The notes beneath the pieces are model-generated. The model was not told where the DNA came from, searched no databases, and saw only the letters and a list, made by a program, of their open reading frames with translations. Source: CABMGU01 sp035292785 (GTDB taxonomy: Archaea > Nanobdellota > Nanobdellia > Woesearchaeales > ARS49). Taken from it: DNA of 21,486 nucleotides. The DNA is taken from positions 1-21,486 of the forward strand of contig DATDPK010000068.1 in NCBI GenBank assembly GCA_035292785.1, written 5' to 3'. Numbering within the stretch: the stretch's first letter is position 1; each line of letters begins with the position of its first letter. This document shows positions 14,658 to 21,486 of this stretch, in pieces. Made by a program: the position numbers and the translations under genes.

Positions 14658-15572
14658 ATGATAACACTCTACTGCTCTGAAAAACTTGACGGCATAGCAG
14701 CAGCTGCAATAATAAAAAGACACGCGCAATTGAACAACCTTCCAACAAGATTTGGTGGCTTCCTGCACCCAGAAAACATAACAGACGAACTTGAAGAAAT
14801 AGCAAAAGAAGAACAACAGCTAATATTCATACTTGACTCAAGCATAGCGCCAGAACACCTGACAATAATCGACAGAATACTCGCACGAAACAAAATAGTC
14901 TACTGGAACACACACGACGCGAAATCAGTCGTGCCGCCAGCAAAAATATTTGACAAGGCAATAGACAAAAATTGTGCAGCAGAACTCGCACAACAAAGAT
15001 TCCTGCCAAAAGACCTAATAGCAAAACAATTAGCGCAATTAGCCCACGACATAGAATTCTGGCAGCTAGGAGACGAAAGAGCAATAAAACTAACAGACCT
15101 AATCACAGCACAATACAGCCCATTAGAACTAATAGAAGCACTCTCAAAAGGAATATTCTGGAACGACCAATTTGAAACAGTACACAAACAATACTTGGAA
15201 AAGAAAAACGCAGCACTAGAAGAACTCCTAAGAACATTAGTGATAAAGACATACCTCAATCACAGATTCGGATATGTATTGGCTGCGAATGTCTTAACAA
15301 CAGCAGACGCCTGCCAAAGAGTACTCGACGGACACGCAGGAGTAGACGTCAGCATAGCACTATACAGAAACGGAAAAATCGCGTTCAGAAAAAGAGATAC
15401 CTGCAACTTAGACGTAAGCGAGTTGGCGCATTTATTCAACGGAGGAGGAAACCAATTCGCAGCAGGAGCAAAACTCAACACGACAATAACAAAAGAAAAC
15501 AATGAAGAAGTCATATTCCAGCTTGACACCACATTCAAAAACTATTTCATAGAAGCCACAACGTTTAAATAA
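14658..15572 (+). CDS. DHH/DHHA1-fold protein with degenerate active site
   Basis: 304 residues with the plan of a DHH-DHHA1 phosphoesterase (nanoRNase/RecJ-like). The first motif, normally HxDxDG, reads SEKLDGIAAAA (7-17), keeping only the last Asp. A strand ending IFILDSS (56-62) matches motif II. The DHH triad position reads YWNTHD (82-87), i.e. NTH. LAHDIEFW (128-135) may be motif IV. The C-terminal DHHA1 glycine loop is GGGNQFAAGA (262-271), with Asn where His is usual. Loss of several metal ligands argues against normal manganese-dependent nuclease activity. Degenerate members of this superfamily, such as Cdc45, have structural roles, but this one is short and no GINS or MCM gene is nearby. 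It has its own TATA box and lies just upstream of an M50 protease gene. Confidence 0.83.
   Translation: MITLYCSEKLDGIAAAAIIKRHAQLNNLPTRFGGFLHPENITDELEEIAKEEQQLIFILDSSIAPEHLTIIDRILARNKIVYWNTHDAKSVVPPAKIFDKAIDKNCAAELAQQRFLPKDLIAKQLAQLAHDIEFWQLGDERAIKLTDLITAQYSPLELIEALSKGIFWNDQFETVHKQYLEKKNAALEELLRTLVIKTYLNHRFGYVLAANVLTTADACQRVLDGHAGVDVSIALYRNGKIAFRKRDTCNLDVSELAHLFNGGGNQFAAGAKLNTTITKENNEEVIFQLDTTFKNYFIEATTFK
15564..15571 (+). promoter_or_regulatory. TATA box of the M50 protease gene
   Basis: TTTAAATA at the end of the DHH-like gene is centred 26-27 bases before ATG 15594, consistent with leaderless transcription. Confidence 0.5.
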
Positions 15573-15593
15573 GCTCAACAATACTTTCTACAA

Positions 15594-16130
15594 ATGATTT
15601 TCGACTTCAGAGAAATTCTAGACATAATCATAATGACGGCAGCAGTAGGCTACATATTCATGGACTTATTCAGCAAACAAAAATACACATTCGACAAAAA
15701 CGCATTTTTGTTCGCCTGCGCGATAACAGCACCAGCACTGATTGCACACGAACTGGCGCACAAGTTTGTAGCAATGTCATTTGGAATTCAAGCAACATTC
15801 CACGCAGCATACTTCTGGCTGATTTTAGGAATAGTACTAAAATTCCTAAGATTCGGATTTATTTTCTTTGTACCAGCATACGTAAGCATAGAAGGAATAA
15901 CAAACGGACTGCCGATGGCGCTAATAGCCGGAGCAGGACCGTTCCTGAACTTCATACTCTTCCTAATAGCCTGGGCATTACTCCAACAAAAACGAATGAA
16001 GCACAGCACATTCATCTTTTTACAAGTCACCAAACAAATAAACCTATTCCTATTCATATTCAACATGCTGCCAATACCATTCTTTGACGGAATGAAAGTA
16101 TACCAAGGACTATTCCAAGCATTCTTTTAA
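15594..16130 (+). CDS. M50 (site-2-protease-like) intramembrane metalloprotease
   Basis: A 178-residue, almost wholly hydrophobic protein. The zinc-binding HELAH is at 52-56 inside a membrane helix (PALIAHELAHKFVAMSFG), and the second site-2-protease motif NMLPIPFFDGMKV is at 157-169 with D165 as the third ligand. GAGPFLNF (113-120) is another family landmark. About five to six membrane segments are predicted. It is a minimal core without PDZ or CBS domains. Such enzymes cut substrates within the membrane; many archaeal short forms have unknown targets. The start follows from the TATA spacing. The neighbouring genes are SecDF and membrane-anchored proteins, but no direct functional link can be read. 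Confidence 0.93.
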   Translation: MIFDFREILDIIIMTAAVGYIFMDLFSKQKYTFDKNAFLFACAITAPALIAHELAHKFVAMSFGIQATFHAAYFWLILGIVLKFLRFGFIFFVPAYVSIEGITNGLPMALIAGAGPFLNFILFLIAWALLQQKRMKHSTFIFLQVTKQINLFLFIFNMLPIPFFDGMKVYQGLFQAFF

Positions 16131-16138
16131 CCCAAAAC

Positions 16139-16175
16139 GTTTAAAAACAGACCCCTTTTCTCGAAGTACAGGTGG
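16139..16175 (+). promoter_or_regulatory. TATA box and ribosome-binding site of secF-secD
   Basis: GTTTAAAAAC (16139-16148) predicts a start near 16170, and GGTGG (16171-16175) lies 5 bases before the TTG start at 16181. The implied leader is about 10 bases, unlike the leaderless genes around it, and may help a TTG start. Confidence 0.5.
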
Positions 16176-16180
16176 TTTGA

Positions 16181-17074
16181 TTGCCAATAGGACAAATATT
16201 ACTCAATATTTACGACAAGCATTACAAGAAACTAATGCTAGCTAGCCTGCTGCTCTTACTTCTATGTTTTGTCTCATTAGGAATAACTTACACAAAAACA
16301 GGAGAATTATTCCAAAAAGGAGTCACGCTAAAAGGCGGAATAACAATGACTATTCCGATAAGCGAGCCAGTCAACATACAGCAACTCACAGAAGCGGTCT
16401 CAAAGGAACTTCCAAACGCAGACATAGGAATAAGAGAGATAGTGGAGGGAGGAAACCCAAAAGCACTAATCGTGGAAGCAGCAGACGCAGAAGTTGAAGA
16501 ACTGGAAAACGCGCTTCAAAACAATGGAATCGCATTAGAACAAGGAAAATACAGCGTAGAAAGCATGGGAAGCTCGTTAGGACAAAGCTTCTACTCACAA
16601 ACAATCAAAGCAGTAATATTCGCATTCATAGCAATGGCACTTGTAGTCTTCCTAACCTTCCGCGCATTCATACCATCATTATTCGTAATATTAGCAGCAT
16701 TCTCAGACATAATATCAACACTCGCAGTAATAGACCTGTTAGGAGTAAAAATCAGCACTGCAGGAATAGCAGCATTCCTAATGCTCATAGGTTACTCAGT
16801 TGACACAGACATCCTGCTGACAACAAAAGTGCTAAAACGCAAAGGAGAAGGCGGAAACATCTTCCAAAGAACAGTCAGCGCAATGAAAACAGGATGCACG
16901 ATGACAATGACAGGATTTGCAGCAGCAATGATAGGATACTTGTTCACCCAATCAGAAGTCATAAAACAAATCATGCTCATAATCGCAATCGGACTTGTAT
17001 TCGACTTAATCTACACCTGGTTCCAAAACGCAGGCATACTAAGATGGTATATGGAGAAACATGGGCAGAATTAA
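16181..17074 (+). CDS. secF: SecF protein-export membrane protein
   Basis: 297 residues, six predicted membrane helices: one near the N-terminus (about 18-37, LMLASLLLLLLCFVSLGITY), an outer domain containing the SecF-like LKGGITMTIP, then five C-terminal helices. GYSVDTDILLTT (about 204-215) is the conserved RND-type motif in the membrane core. SecF works with SecD to aid translocation through the Sec channel; archaea lack SecA, so its mechanism there is less clear. I choose the TTG at 16181 because GGTGG precedes it at normal spacing and no earlier start fits. The stop overlaps secD by 14 bases. The order secF then secD is the common archaeal arrangement. Confidence 0.95.
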   Translation: MPIGQILLNIYDKHYKKLMLASLLLLLLCFVSLGITYTKTGELFQKGVTLKGGITMTIPISEPVNIQQLTEAVSKELPNADIGIREIVEGGNPKALIVEAADAEVEELENALQNNGIALEQGKYSVESMGSSLGQSFYSQTIKAVIFAFIAMALVVFLTFRAFIPSLFVILAAFSDIISTLAVIDLLGVKISTAGIAAFLMLIGYSVDTDILLTTKVLKRKGEGGNIFQRTVSAMKTGCTMTMTGFAAAMIGYLFTQSEVIKQIMLIIAIGLVFDLIYTWFQNAGILRWYMEKHGQN

Positions 17075-18785
17075 ACAAGTACTGACGAACTTCAAGGTAA
17101 TTGTCCTAATCATATTCCTACTTCTTGGACTATTTGCAATAAACGCAAAACCGTGGAACCAAGGCGTTGTGATAAAAGCAGTCAAAGCAGACAGCGCAGC
17201 AGCACTGGCAGGAATGACAAGCCCAAAACCAAACCTTCCGCCAATGGCAAAAGAAAGAATAATCAGCATAAACAACGAAATAATCAAAGACACAAACGAT
17301 TATTACGCAATAATCGGCCAGCTTGAAACAGACCAAACAGTCGTAATAAAAACAAACAAGGCAACATACTCATTAGAAACACAGCCAGAAATCAAAATCA
17401 CACAATTGAACGAAACAGAAACAATCTTTTACAACGAAACAATAGAAGTCAACCAGACAATCAACGGAACAAAACAACTTGTCAACAAGACAATAACGAA
17501 AAGCAAAGAAGAGCCAAAAACACTGCAGGAAACAATTGGAGTAAAACCAATAGGGCTCAGCGTTGACAACGCGCCAACAAGCAACCTCAGAAAAGGATTA
17601 GACCTGCAAGGCGGAACAAGAGTTCTATTAAAACCAGCTGAAGAAGTTGACGCAGACACAGCAGAATTACTTGTTGACTCACTAAAAGAAAGACTAAACG
17701 TATACGGACTGGGAGACGTTCTCGTAACACAAGTATCAGACAGGCCAGGCTTCATAGGCGGAGGAAACAGATTCATCCTCGTGGAAATAGCAGGAGCAAC
17801 AGAAGAAGAAGTCAGAGACCTGCTCGGAAAACAAGGAAAGTTTGAAGCAAAAATAGCAAACCAAACAGTATTCAAAGGCGGACAAGACATAACATACGTC
17901 TGCAGAACAGCACAATGCTCAGGACTAGACCCGAACAGAGCCTGCGGCAGTGCAGAAGAAGGATATGGCTGCGGATTCCAATTCTCAATCACGCTAAGCC
18001 CAGAAGCAGCAAAAAGACAAGCAGAAGTAACAGAAAATGAAAGAGTAATAGAAGGCTACCTGGAAAACAAACTAATTCTGTATTTAGACGACCAAGAAGT
18101 AGACCAGCTAAGCATATCAGCAGACCTGCGAGGAAGAGCAATAACAGACATAGCAATCTCAGGCTCAGGAGCAGGAACAACCTACGAATCAGCAGTCGAT
18201 GAAACACTCAAAAACATGAAAAGACTGCAGACAATACTGATTACAGGCTCACTGCCAGTCAAGCTGGAAATAGAAAGAGTAGATACAATATCACCAACAC
18301 TCGGAAAAGAATTCCTAAGAAACGCATTGTATGTAGGGCTGCTAAGCATAATCGCAGTAGTCATAGTGCTTGGCATCAGGTACAGAAAAGCATCAATCGC
18401 AATACCAATAATGATAACCTGCCTCTCAGAAATATTCCTAACACTCGCACTCGCAGCACTAATCGGCTGGAACATCGACCTCGCGGCAATCGCAGGAATC
18501 ATACTTGCAGTAGGCACAGGAGTCAACGACCAAATCGTCATAACAGACGAAGCCATAAAGAAAGAGTCAGAACTCGCATACAACTGGAAAGACAGAGTAA
18601 AAAGAGCATTCTTCATAATATTCAGCGCATACCTGACAGTCGTCGTAGCAATGATACCACTATTATTTGCAGGCGCCGGACTATTGAAAGGATTCGCAAT
18701 CACAACAATACTGGCACTAACAATCGGAGTATTTGTAACAAGACCAGCATACGGTGCAATAGTACAAATGCTTCTCGAAAAATGA
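17061..18785 (+). CDS. secD: SecD protein-export membrane protein with PDZ-like insert
   Basis: 574 residues. An N-terminal helix (about 11-27) is followed by a PDZ-like part (about 34-100: VVIKAVKADSAAALAG, then ERIISINNEII), a threonine-rich linker with sequons N117, N125, N131, N135 and N142, the SecD signature RKGLDLQGGTRVLL (177-190), and a large outer domain with a cysteine cluster (YVCRTAQC and later ACGSAEEGYGC) typical of archaeal SecD. Five C-terminal helices include IAGIILAVGTGVNDQIVITDEA with the RND-type Asp. It overlaps secF by 14 bases, so the two are co-translated. The next gene starts inside its stop (ATGA). It is intact, and it is richer in glycosylation sequons than its neighbours. 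Confidence 0.96.
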   Translation: MGRIKQVLTNFKVIVLIIFLLLGLFAINAKPWNQGVVIKAVKADSAAALAGMTSPKPNLPPMAKERIISINNEIIKDTNDYYAIIGQLETDQTVVIKTNKATYSLETQPEIKITQLNETETIFYNETIEVNQTINGTKQLVNKTITKSKEEPKTLQETIGVKPIGLSVDNAPTSNLRKGLDLQGGTRVLLKPAEEVDADTAELLVDSLKERLNVYGLGDVLVTQVSDRPGFIGGGNRFILVEIAGATEEEVRDLLGKQGKFEAKIANQTVFKGGQDITYVCRTAQCSGLDPNRACGSAEEGYGCGFQFSITLSPEAAKRQAEVTENERVIEGYLENKLILYLDDQEVDQLSISADLRGRAITDIAISGSGAGTTYESAVDETLKNMKRLQTILITGSLPVKLEIERVDTISPTLGKEFLRNALYVGLLSIIAVVIVLGIRYRKASIAIPIMITCLSEIFLTLALAALIGWNIDLAAIAGIILAVGTGVNDQIVITDEAIKKESELAYNWKDRVKRAFFIIFSAYLTVVVAMIPLLFAGAGLLKGFAITTILALTIGVFVTRPAYGAIVQMLLEK

Positions 18786-19114
18786 AATGGGTAATTCCTC
18801 TAATCGTTTTCTCAACACTCTTCACTTCAGCAGCACAACTATCGCTAAAATACGGCGCTGAAAAACTGCCGCAACTGCTCACAAATTTCCCGCTAATCCT
18901 CGGATTCATACTTTACTGCCTCGCAGCACTAATGATAATAATCGGGCTAAAATACGCAGACCTGTCAATAGTATTCCCAGCGCTTGCAACAAACTTCCTC
19001 TGGGTAAGCCTAATATCAATCTTCATTTTAGGAGAAACACTATCAGCAATAAACTGGACAGGAATAGGACTCATAGTAGCAGGAGTAAGCCTGCTCGGAA
19101 GGAACAACACGTGA
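18782..19114 (+). CDS. Four-helix EamA/SMR-like half transporter, subunit 1
   Basis: 110 residues, four predicted membrane helices, beginning MKWVIPLIVFSTLFTSAAQL. The last part, WVSLISIFILGETLSAINWTGIGLIVAGVSLL, is the typical EamA/SMR pattern of a Gly-Glu-x-Leu followed by a Gly-rich closing helix. The membrane Glu of EmrE helix 1 is not present: the matching region reads AAQLSLKYGAEKL. This is closer to half-size flippase subunits (ArnE/ArnF-like) or EamA halves than to drug exporters. It overlaps the secD stop by ATGA and the next gene by GTGA, so it belongs to the secF-secD operon. The substrate is unknown. Confidence 0.82.
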   Translation: MKWVIPLIVFSTLFTSAAQLSLKYGAEKLPQLLTNFPLILGFILYCLAALMIIIGLKYADLSIVFPALATNFLWVSLISIFILGETLSAINWTGIGLIVAGVSLLGRNNT

Positions 19115-19449
19115 TACCCGCACTGACGATAGTATATGGAATAACCTCTGCAATAATCGGCGCCTTTGGAGGATTATTCCTGAAAAAAGGCGCAAAAAAC
19201 TTCAGCCTGCGCAGTCCAATAAACTTAGGAATATTCATCGGAGGCACACTATACGTGATAGGGCTCGGATTCTTTGTTGTAGGACTGAAAGGAACACCAC
19301 TATCCTTCTTTTATCCACTCGGCTCGCTAATGCAGCTTTTCGCAAGCTTATTGGGCTTTATTGTGCTAAAAGAGAAAGCGAGCAAATACAAAATAATCGG
19401 AATATGCCTCATAATGACCGGAATAGTTCTAAACTCAATTGGCAGATAA
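19111..19449 (+). CDS. Four-helix EamA/SMR-like half transporter, subunit 2
   Basis: 112 residues starting with GTG (overlap GTGA with subunit 1). Four helices: about 4-24, 38-60, 65-87 and 92-109. FGGLFLKKGAKNF in helix 1 parallels AQLSLKYGAEKL in the partner, and PLSFFYPLGSLMQLFASLLGFIVLKEKAS resembles helix 3 and the Lys-Glu-Lys loop of EamA proteins. It shares length and plan with subunit 1 but is clearly diverged, as expected of an obligate heterodimer with opposite topologies. No TATA box precedes it, so it depends on the secF promoter. The substrate is unknown. Confidence 0.82.
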   Translation: MIPALTIVYGITSAIIGAFGGLFLKKGAKNFSLRSPINLGIFIGGTLYVIGLGFFVVGLKGTPLSFFYPLGSLMQLFASLLGFIVLKEKASKYKIIGICLIMTGIVLNSIGR

Positions 19450-19450
19450 G

Positions 19451-19458
19451 TTTAAATT
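19451..19458 (+). promoter_or_regulatory. TATA box of the NFACT gene
   Basis: TTTAAATT is centred 26-27 bases before ATG 19481. It supports that start over an in-frame TTG at 19439, which would lie upstream of the promoter. Confidence 0.55.
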
Positions 19459-19480
19459 ATTGAACAAAAAAATATTCTCA

Positions 19481-20548
19481 ATGAAAACACAACTTGCAGC
19501 ATTAGAAGTAAAATACATAGTAGATGAGCTAAAACAGCTTGAAGGCTCAAGAGTGGACAAAGTCTACCAGCCAGGAGGCTTTCTAATACAATTTCATACA
19601 AAACAAGGAAAAATACTGCTAAGAATAGAAAAAAACCTTCTATGGATAACAAAATCAAAACCAGAAACACCAGAAACAATAACAGGAATATGCAGAATGC
19701 TAAGAAACTGCCTTGAAGGAAAAAAACTAATCAAAATAGAACAATTAAACGGCGAAAGAATAATACGAATGGAATTCGCAACACAAAAAGACACTTACTA
19801 TTTGTACATAGAATTATTTGCAAACGGAAACCTGATAATAACAGACAAAGACAAAATACTTGCAGCAGTTGAAGAAAGAGCGTGGAAAGACAGGGCAATA
19901 AAAAAAGGACTGCAATACACCCTGCCTCCAAGCAAACTGGACATAACAAAACTCCAAAAAGAAAACTTTGAAACAAAAGAACCGATATCAAAACACCTTG
20001 CACAAACAGGATTTGGAAAACTATACGCAAACGAACTCTGCCAAAGAAGCGGAATAAACCCTGAAACAACAAAACTCACAAAAGAACAACTTGACAAACT
20101 ATTTGCAGAATACAAAAAACTTCTAACAGACAAAACAGGGGCGCACGTATATCTTGATGGAGAAATTGTGCCAGTCAAACTCGAACATTACAAAGACGGA
20201 AAAAAATACCCAAGCTTCAGCGAAGCAATAGACGCAAACTTCGCAACAACCGCGGAAACGCAAAAAACAGAAAGAAAAAAACAATCATATTTAGCGAAAA
20301 AAGAAAGAATAGACAACTTGATAGCACTGCAGGAAAAAAGCGTTAAAAAACTTGAAAAAGACGCAATTGAAAACCAAAGAAAAGGAGAGCTTGTCTACGA
20401 ACACTACCAAGAATTAAAAGAAATACTTGAAGAACTCAACAAGGCAAAAGCAAAGTTTTCATTACAAGAAATCAAGGCAAAACTGCAAGGGCATTCCAAG
20501 ATAAAAGACGTAAATCCGAAGACGAGTGACGTGATTGTGGAAATTTGA
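19481..20548 (+). CDS. RqcH/NEMF-type NFACT protein lacking the NFACT-R domain
   Basis: 355 residues from ATG 19481. The N-terminal NFACT-N domain is clear: ALEVKYIVDELKQLEGSRVD (7-26), a beta stretch GKILLRIEKNLLWIT (43-57), an MLRNCLEGKK helix (73-82), NGERIIRMEF (90-99, with Glu where Asp-Arg is usual), and YLYIELFANGNLIITD. A helix-hairpin-helix part (AQTGFGKLYANELCQRSGI) and a long lysine-rich coiled coil follow. It stops at NPKTSDVIVEI, where full-length RqcH (about 600-650 residues) would continue into NFACT-R. Full RqcH/Rqc2 binds the 60S/50S-tRNA complex and adds C-terminal tails to stalled chains. No NFACT-R is found downstream in this window. It may be a natural short form, partnered with a separate NFACT-R, or a truncated gene. 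Confidence 0.88.
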   Translation: MKTQLAALEVKYIVDELKQLEGSRVDKVYQPGGFLIQFHTKQGKILLRIEKNLLWITKSKPETPETITGICRMLRNCLEGKKLIKIEQLNGERIIRMEFATQKDTYYLYIELFANGNLIITDKDKILAAVEERAWKDRAIKKGLQYTLPPSKLDITKLQKENFETKEPISKHLAQTGFGKLYANELCQRSGINPETTKLTKEQLDKLFAEYKKLLTDKTGAHVYLDGEIVPVKLEHYKDGKKYPSFSEAIDANFATTAETQKTERKKQSYLAKKERIDNLIALQEKSVKKLEKDAIENQRKGELVYEHYQELKEILEELNKAKAKFSLQEIKAKLQGHSKIKDVNPKTSDVIVEI

Positions 20549-20557
20549 ATTCAAAAT

Positions 20558-21475
20558 TTATGCATCCAAATATTCAGGCTGCGCCAGAAGAAGCTCAATT
20601 TCTGCCTCAGCAGCTTTAAATAATCGTCTAGTGGTTGGACGTTCAACAATGGGGAAAGAGCTTAATTTTTCCAAGAAATTTGTCCTTATTTCTTCCTCGC
20701 CAAGATAAAGACGATGCATTCCAGTAGCAGCAACTGTTTCTCCTCTCCAACTTGACACCCGCCATTCACACCAGCCTTCTGGATTCCACCAGTTTTCAGG
20801 AACAAAGTGAGATGTTATGTCAAAAGTCTTCCCATTGCAACGGCGATTTATGATTCTACTGAAGTGCATTCGCGGTTTGTCAAATCCAGAGGGGTATGTA
20901 ACGCTGAGATATACTTCTCCTCTAATGATATCATCCAGAACTATACGACTATAATAATCCGTTTTGCGCCCCAAAAAATGAAGCGCATCGATGTAGGTAT
21001 AATCTCCTATTGAAACACTGGGAACTTTAGGAGCATCCTTTCCTTGCTGAAATTCAATGCGCAATGCAGGATTTTCCACTCTTCCTATAAAGATCTTTGG
21101 ATGACTATCTGCTTGAACCGAACTACTATCATCATACAACAAGAAACCTCCTTCCCAGCTTGAAAGCGCCTGCTGTGCTTCCCTTAAGCGATTGTAGATT
21201 GCGTGAGCAACATTAATCCAGCTTGGATAATCTGGACCTCGATTGTAGTGATATTTTTGCTGGGTTCCCCAAGCCAAACAAAGCGCTGCATCAAACAACC
21301 TATCACCTGTCAGGCGACCCTGCTTCATTGCAGCAACATCACTTTCTGAAAGAACTTTAGTTGGATCAAGAATATCTGACAATTCTTTTCGAACTGTTTT
21401 TAATTGCGTTGTAAGCTCTGTCTCTCTTCCAGGCAAATGCAGCAATTCAAGCCCCCTCTGCGTATAACCTGACAT
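20558..21475 (-). CDS. Unrecognised 305-residue protein
   Basis: I do not recognise this protein. It begins MSGYTQRGLELLHLPGRE. An in-frame stop at 21484-21482 shows that it does not extend further upstream. It is soluble, with helical ends (TTQLKTVRKELSDIL; RRLFKAAEAEIELLL) and a tryptophan/aromatic-rich middle (LAWGTQQKYHYNRGPDYPSW, FVPENWWNPEGWCEWRVSSW). The middle has HPKIFIGRVENPALRIEF, SVSIGDYTYIDALHF and MHFSRIINRRCNGKTFDITS, which suggests beta structure. No catalytic motif is clear. Codons end mostly in G or T, as for other minus-strand genes, so recent transfer is not evident. It is convergent with the truncated NFACT gene, 9 bases away. Confidence 0.7.
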   Translation of the reverse strand: MSGYTQRGLELLHLPGRETELTTQLKTVRKELSDILDPTKVLSESDVAAMKQGRLTGDRLFDAALCLAWGTQQKYHYNRGPDYPSWINVAHAIYNRLREAQQALSSWEGGFLLYDDSSSVQADSHPKIFIGRVENPALRIEFQQGKDAPKVPSVSIGDYTYIDALHFLGRKTDYYSRIVLDDIIRGEVYLSVTYPSGFDKPRMHFSRIINRRCNGKTFDITSHFVPENWWNPEGWCEWRVSSWRGETVAATGMHRLYLGEEEIRTNFLEKLSSFPIVERPTTRRLFKAAEAEIELLLAQPEYLDA

Positions 21476-21486
21476 AATTGATTATG

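Noticed and set aside
17429..17992. Minus-strand open frame of 187 codons inside secD
   Set aside because: It is antisense to SecD outer-domain coding sequence; Ser/Pro-rich composition mirrors the overlapping codons.
1..21486. CRISPR array, insertion sequence, integrase or attachment site
   Set aside because: No spaced direct repeats, transposase or recombinase motifs, or terminal inverted repeats were seen on either strand.

Overview
This window looks like archaeal chromosome, AT-rich and densely packed. The main evidence is an archaeal/eukaryotic-type leucyl-tRNA synthetase, the recycling ATPase ABCE1/Rli1, an archaeal TrmI tRNA m1A methyltransferase, a DUF99 (UPF0215) protein, secF placed upstream of secD, an RqcH-type NFACT protein, and TATA-box (TTTAAA/TTTATA) promoters about 26 nt from start codons. 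The compact layout, small proteins and run of unassigned membrane proteins suggest a DPANN-like lineage; that is inference, since there is no rRNA here.

Layout. Positions 1-3352 hold a partial CYTH-domain gene and leuS on the minus strand, then tRNA-Cys on the plus strand. Positions 3433-7768 hold a DoxX-like membrane protein, trmI, a convergent DUF885-like metallopeptidase, and a DUF99 gene overlapping a metallophosphoesterase gene. The peptidase and DUF99 genes diverge from a single palindromic TATA box. Positions 7788-10152 hold ABCE1 and an overlapping orphan gene, both minus. Positions 10251-13158 hold the most unusual unit: a low-molecular-weight-phosphatase-like gene next to a PEP-synthase-like phosphotransferase with rearranged domains. 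Positions 13161-13389 (minus) hold a 51-residue zinc-ribbon gene followed after one base by an odd tRNA-Thr. Positions 13467-20548 (plus) hold two tandem membrane-anchored paralogues, a degenerate DHH protein, an M50 protease, secF-secD, two half-size EamA/SMR-like transporters, and an NFACT protein lacking its C-terminal domain. A minus-strand orphan closes the window.

Two themes stand out. One is translation: leuS, trmI, ABCE1, NFACT and two tRNAs. The other is the membrane and secretion: SecDF, the M50 protease, the EamA/SMR pair and the anchored paralogues with N-glycosylation sequons. Most transcription units look leaderless. Sampled plus-strand genes end codons mainly in A or C and minus-strand genes mainly in G or T, a strong strand skew. 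The 10251-13158 pair breaks this rule, and together with its domain architecture and promoter it is the best candidate for an undescribed system. No gene-free stretch exceeds 300 bases. No CRISPR array, insertion sequence or integrase was seen.
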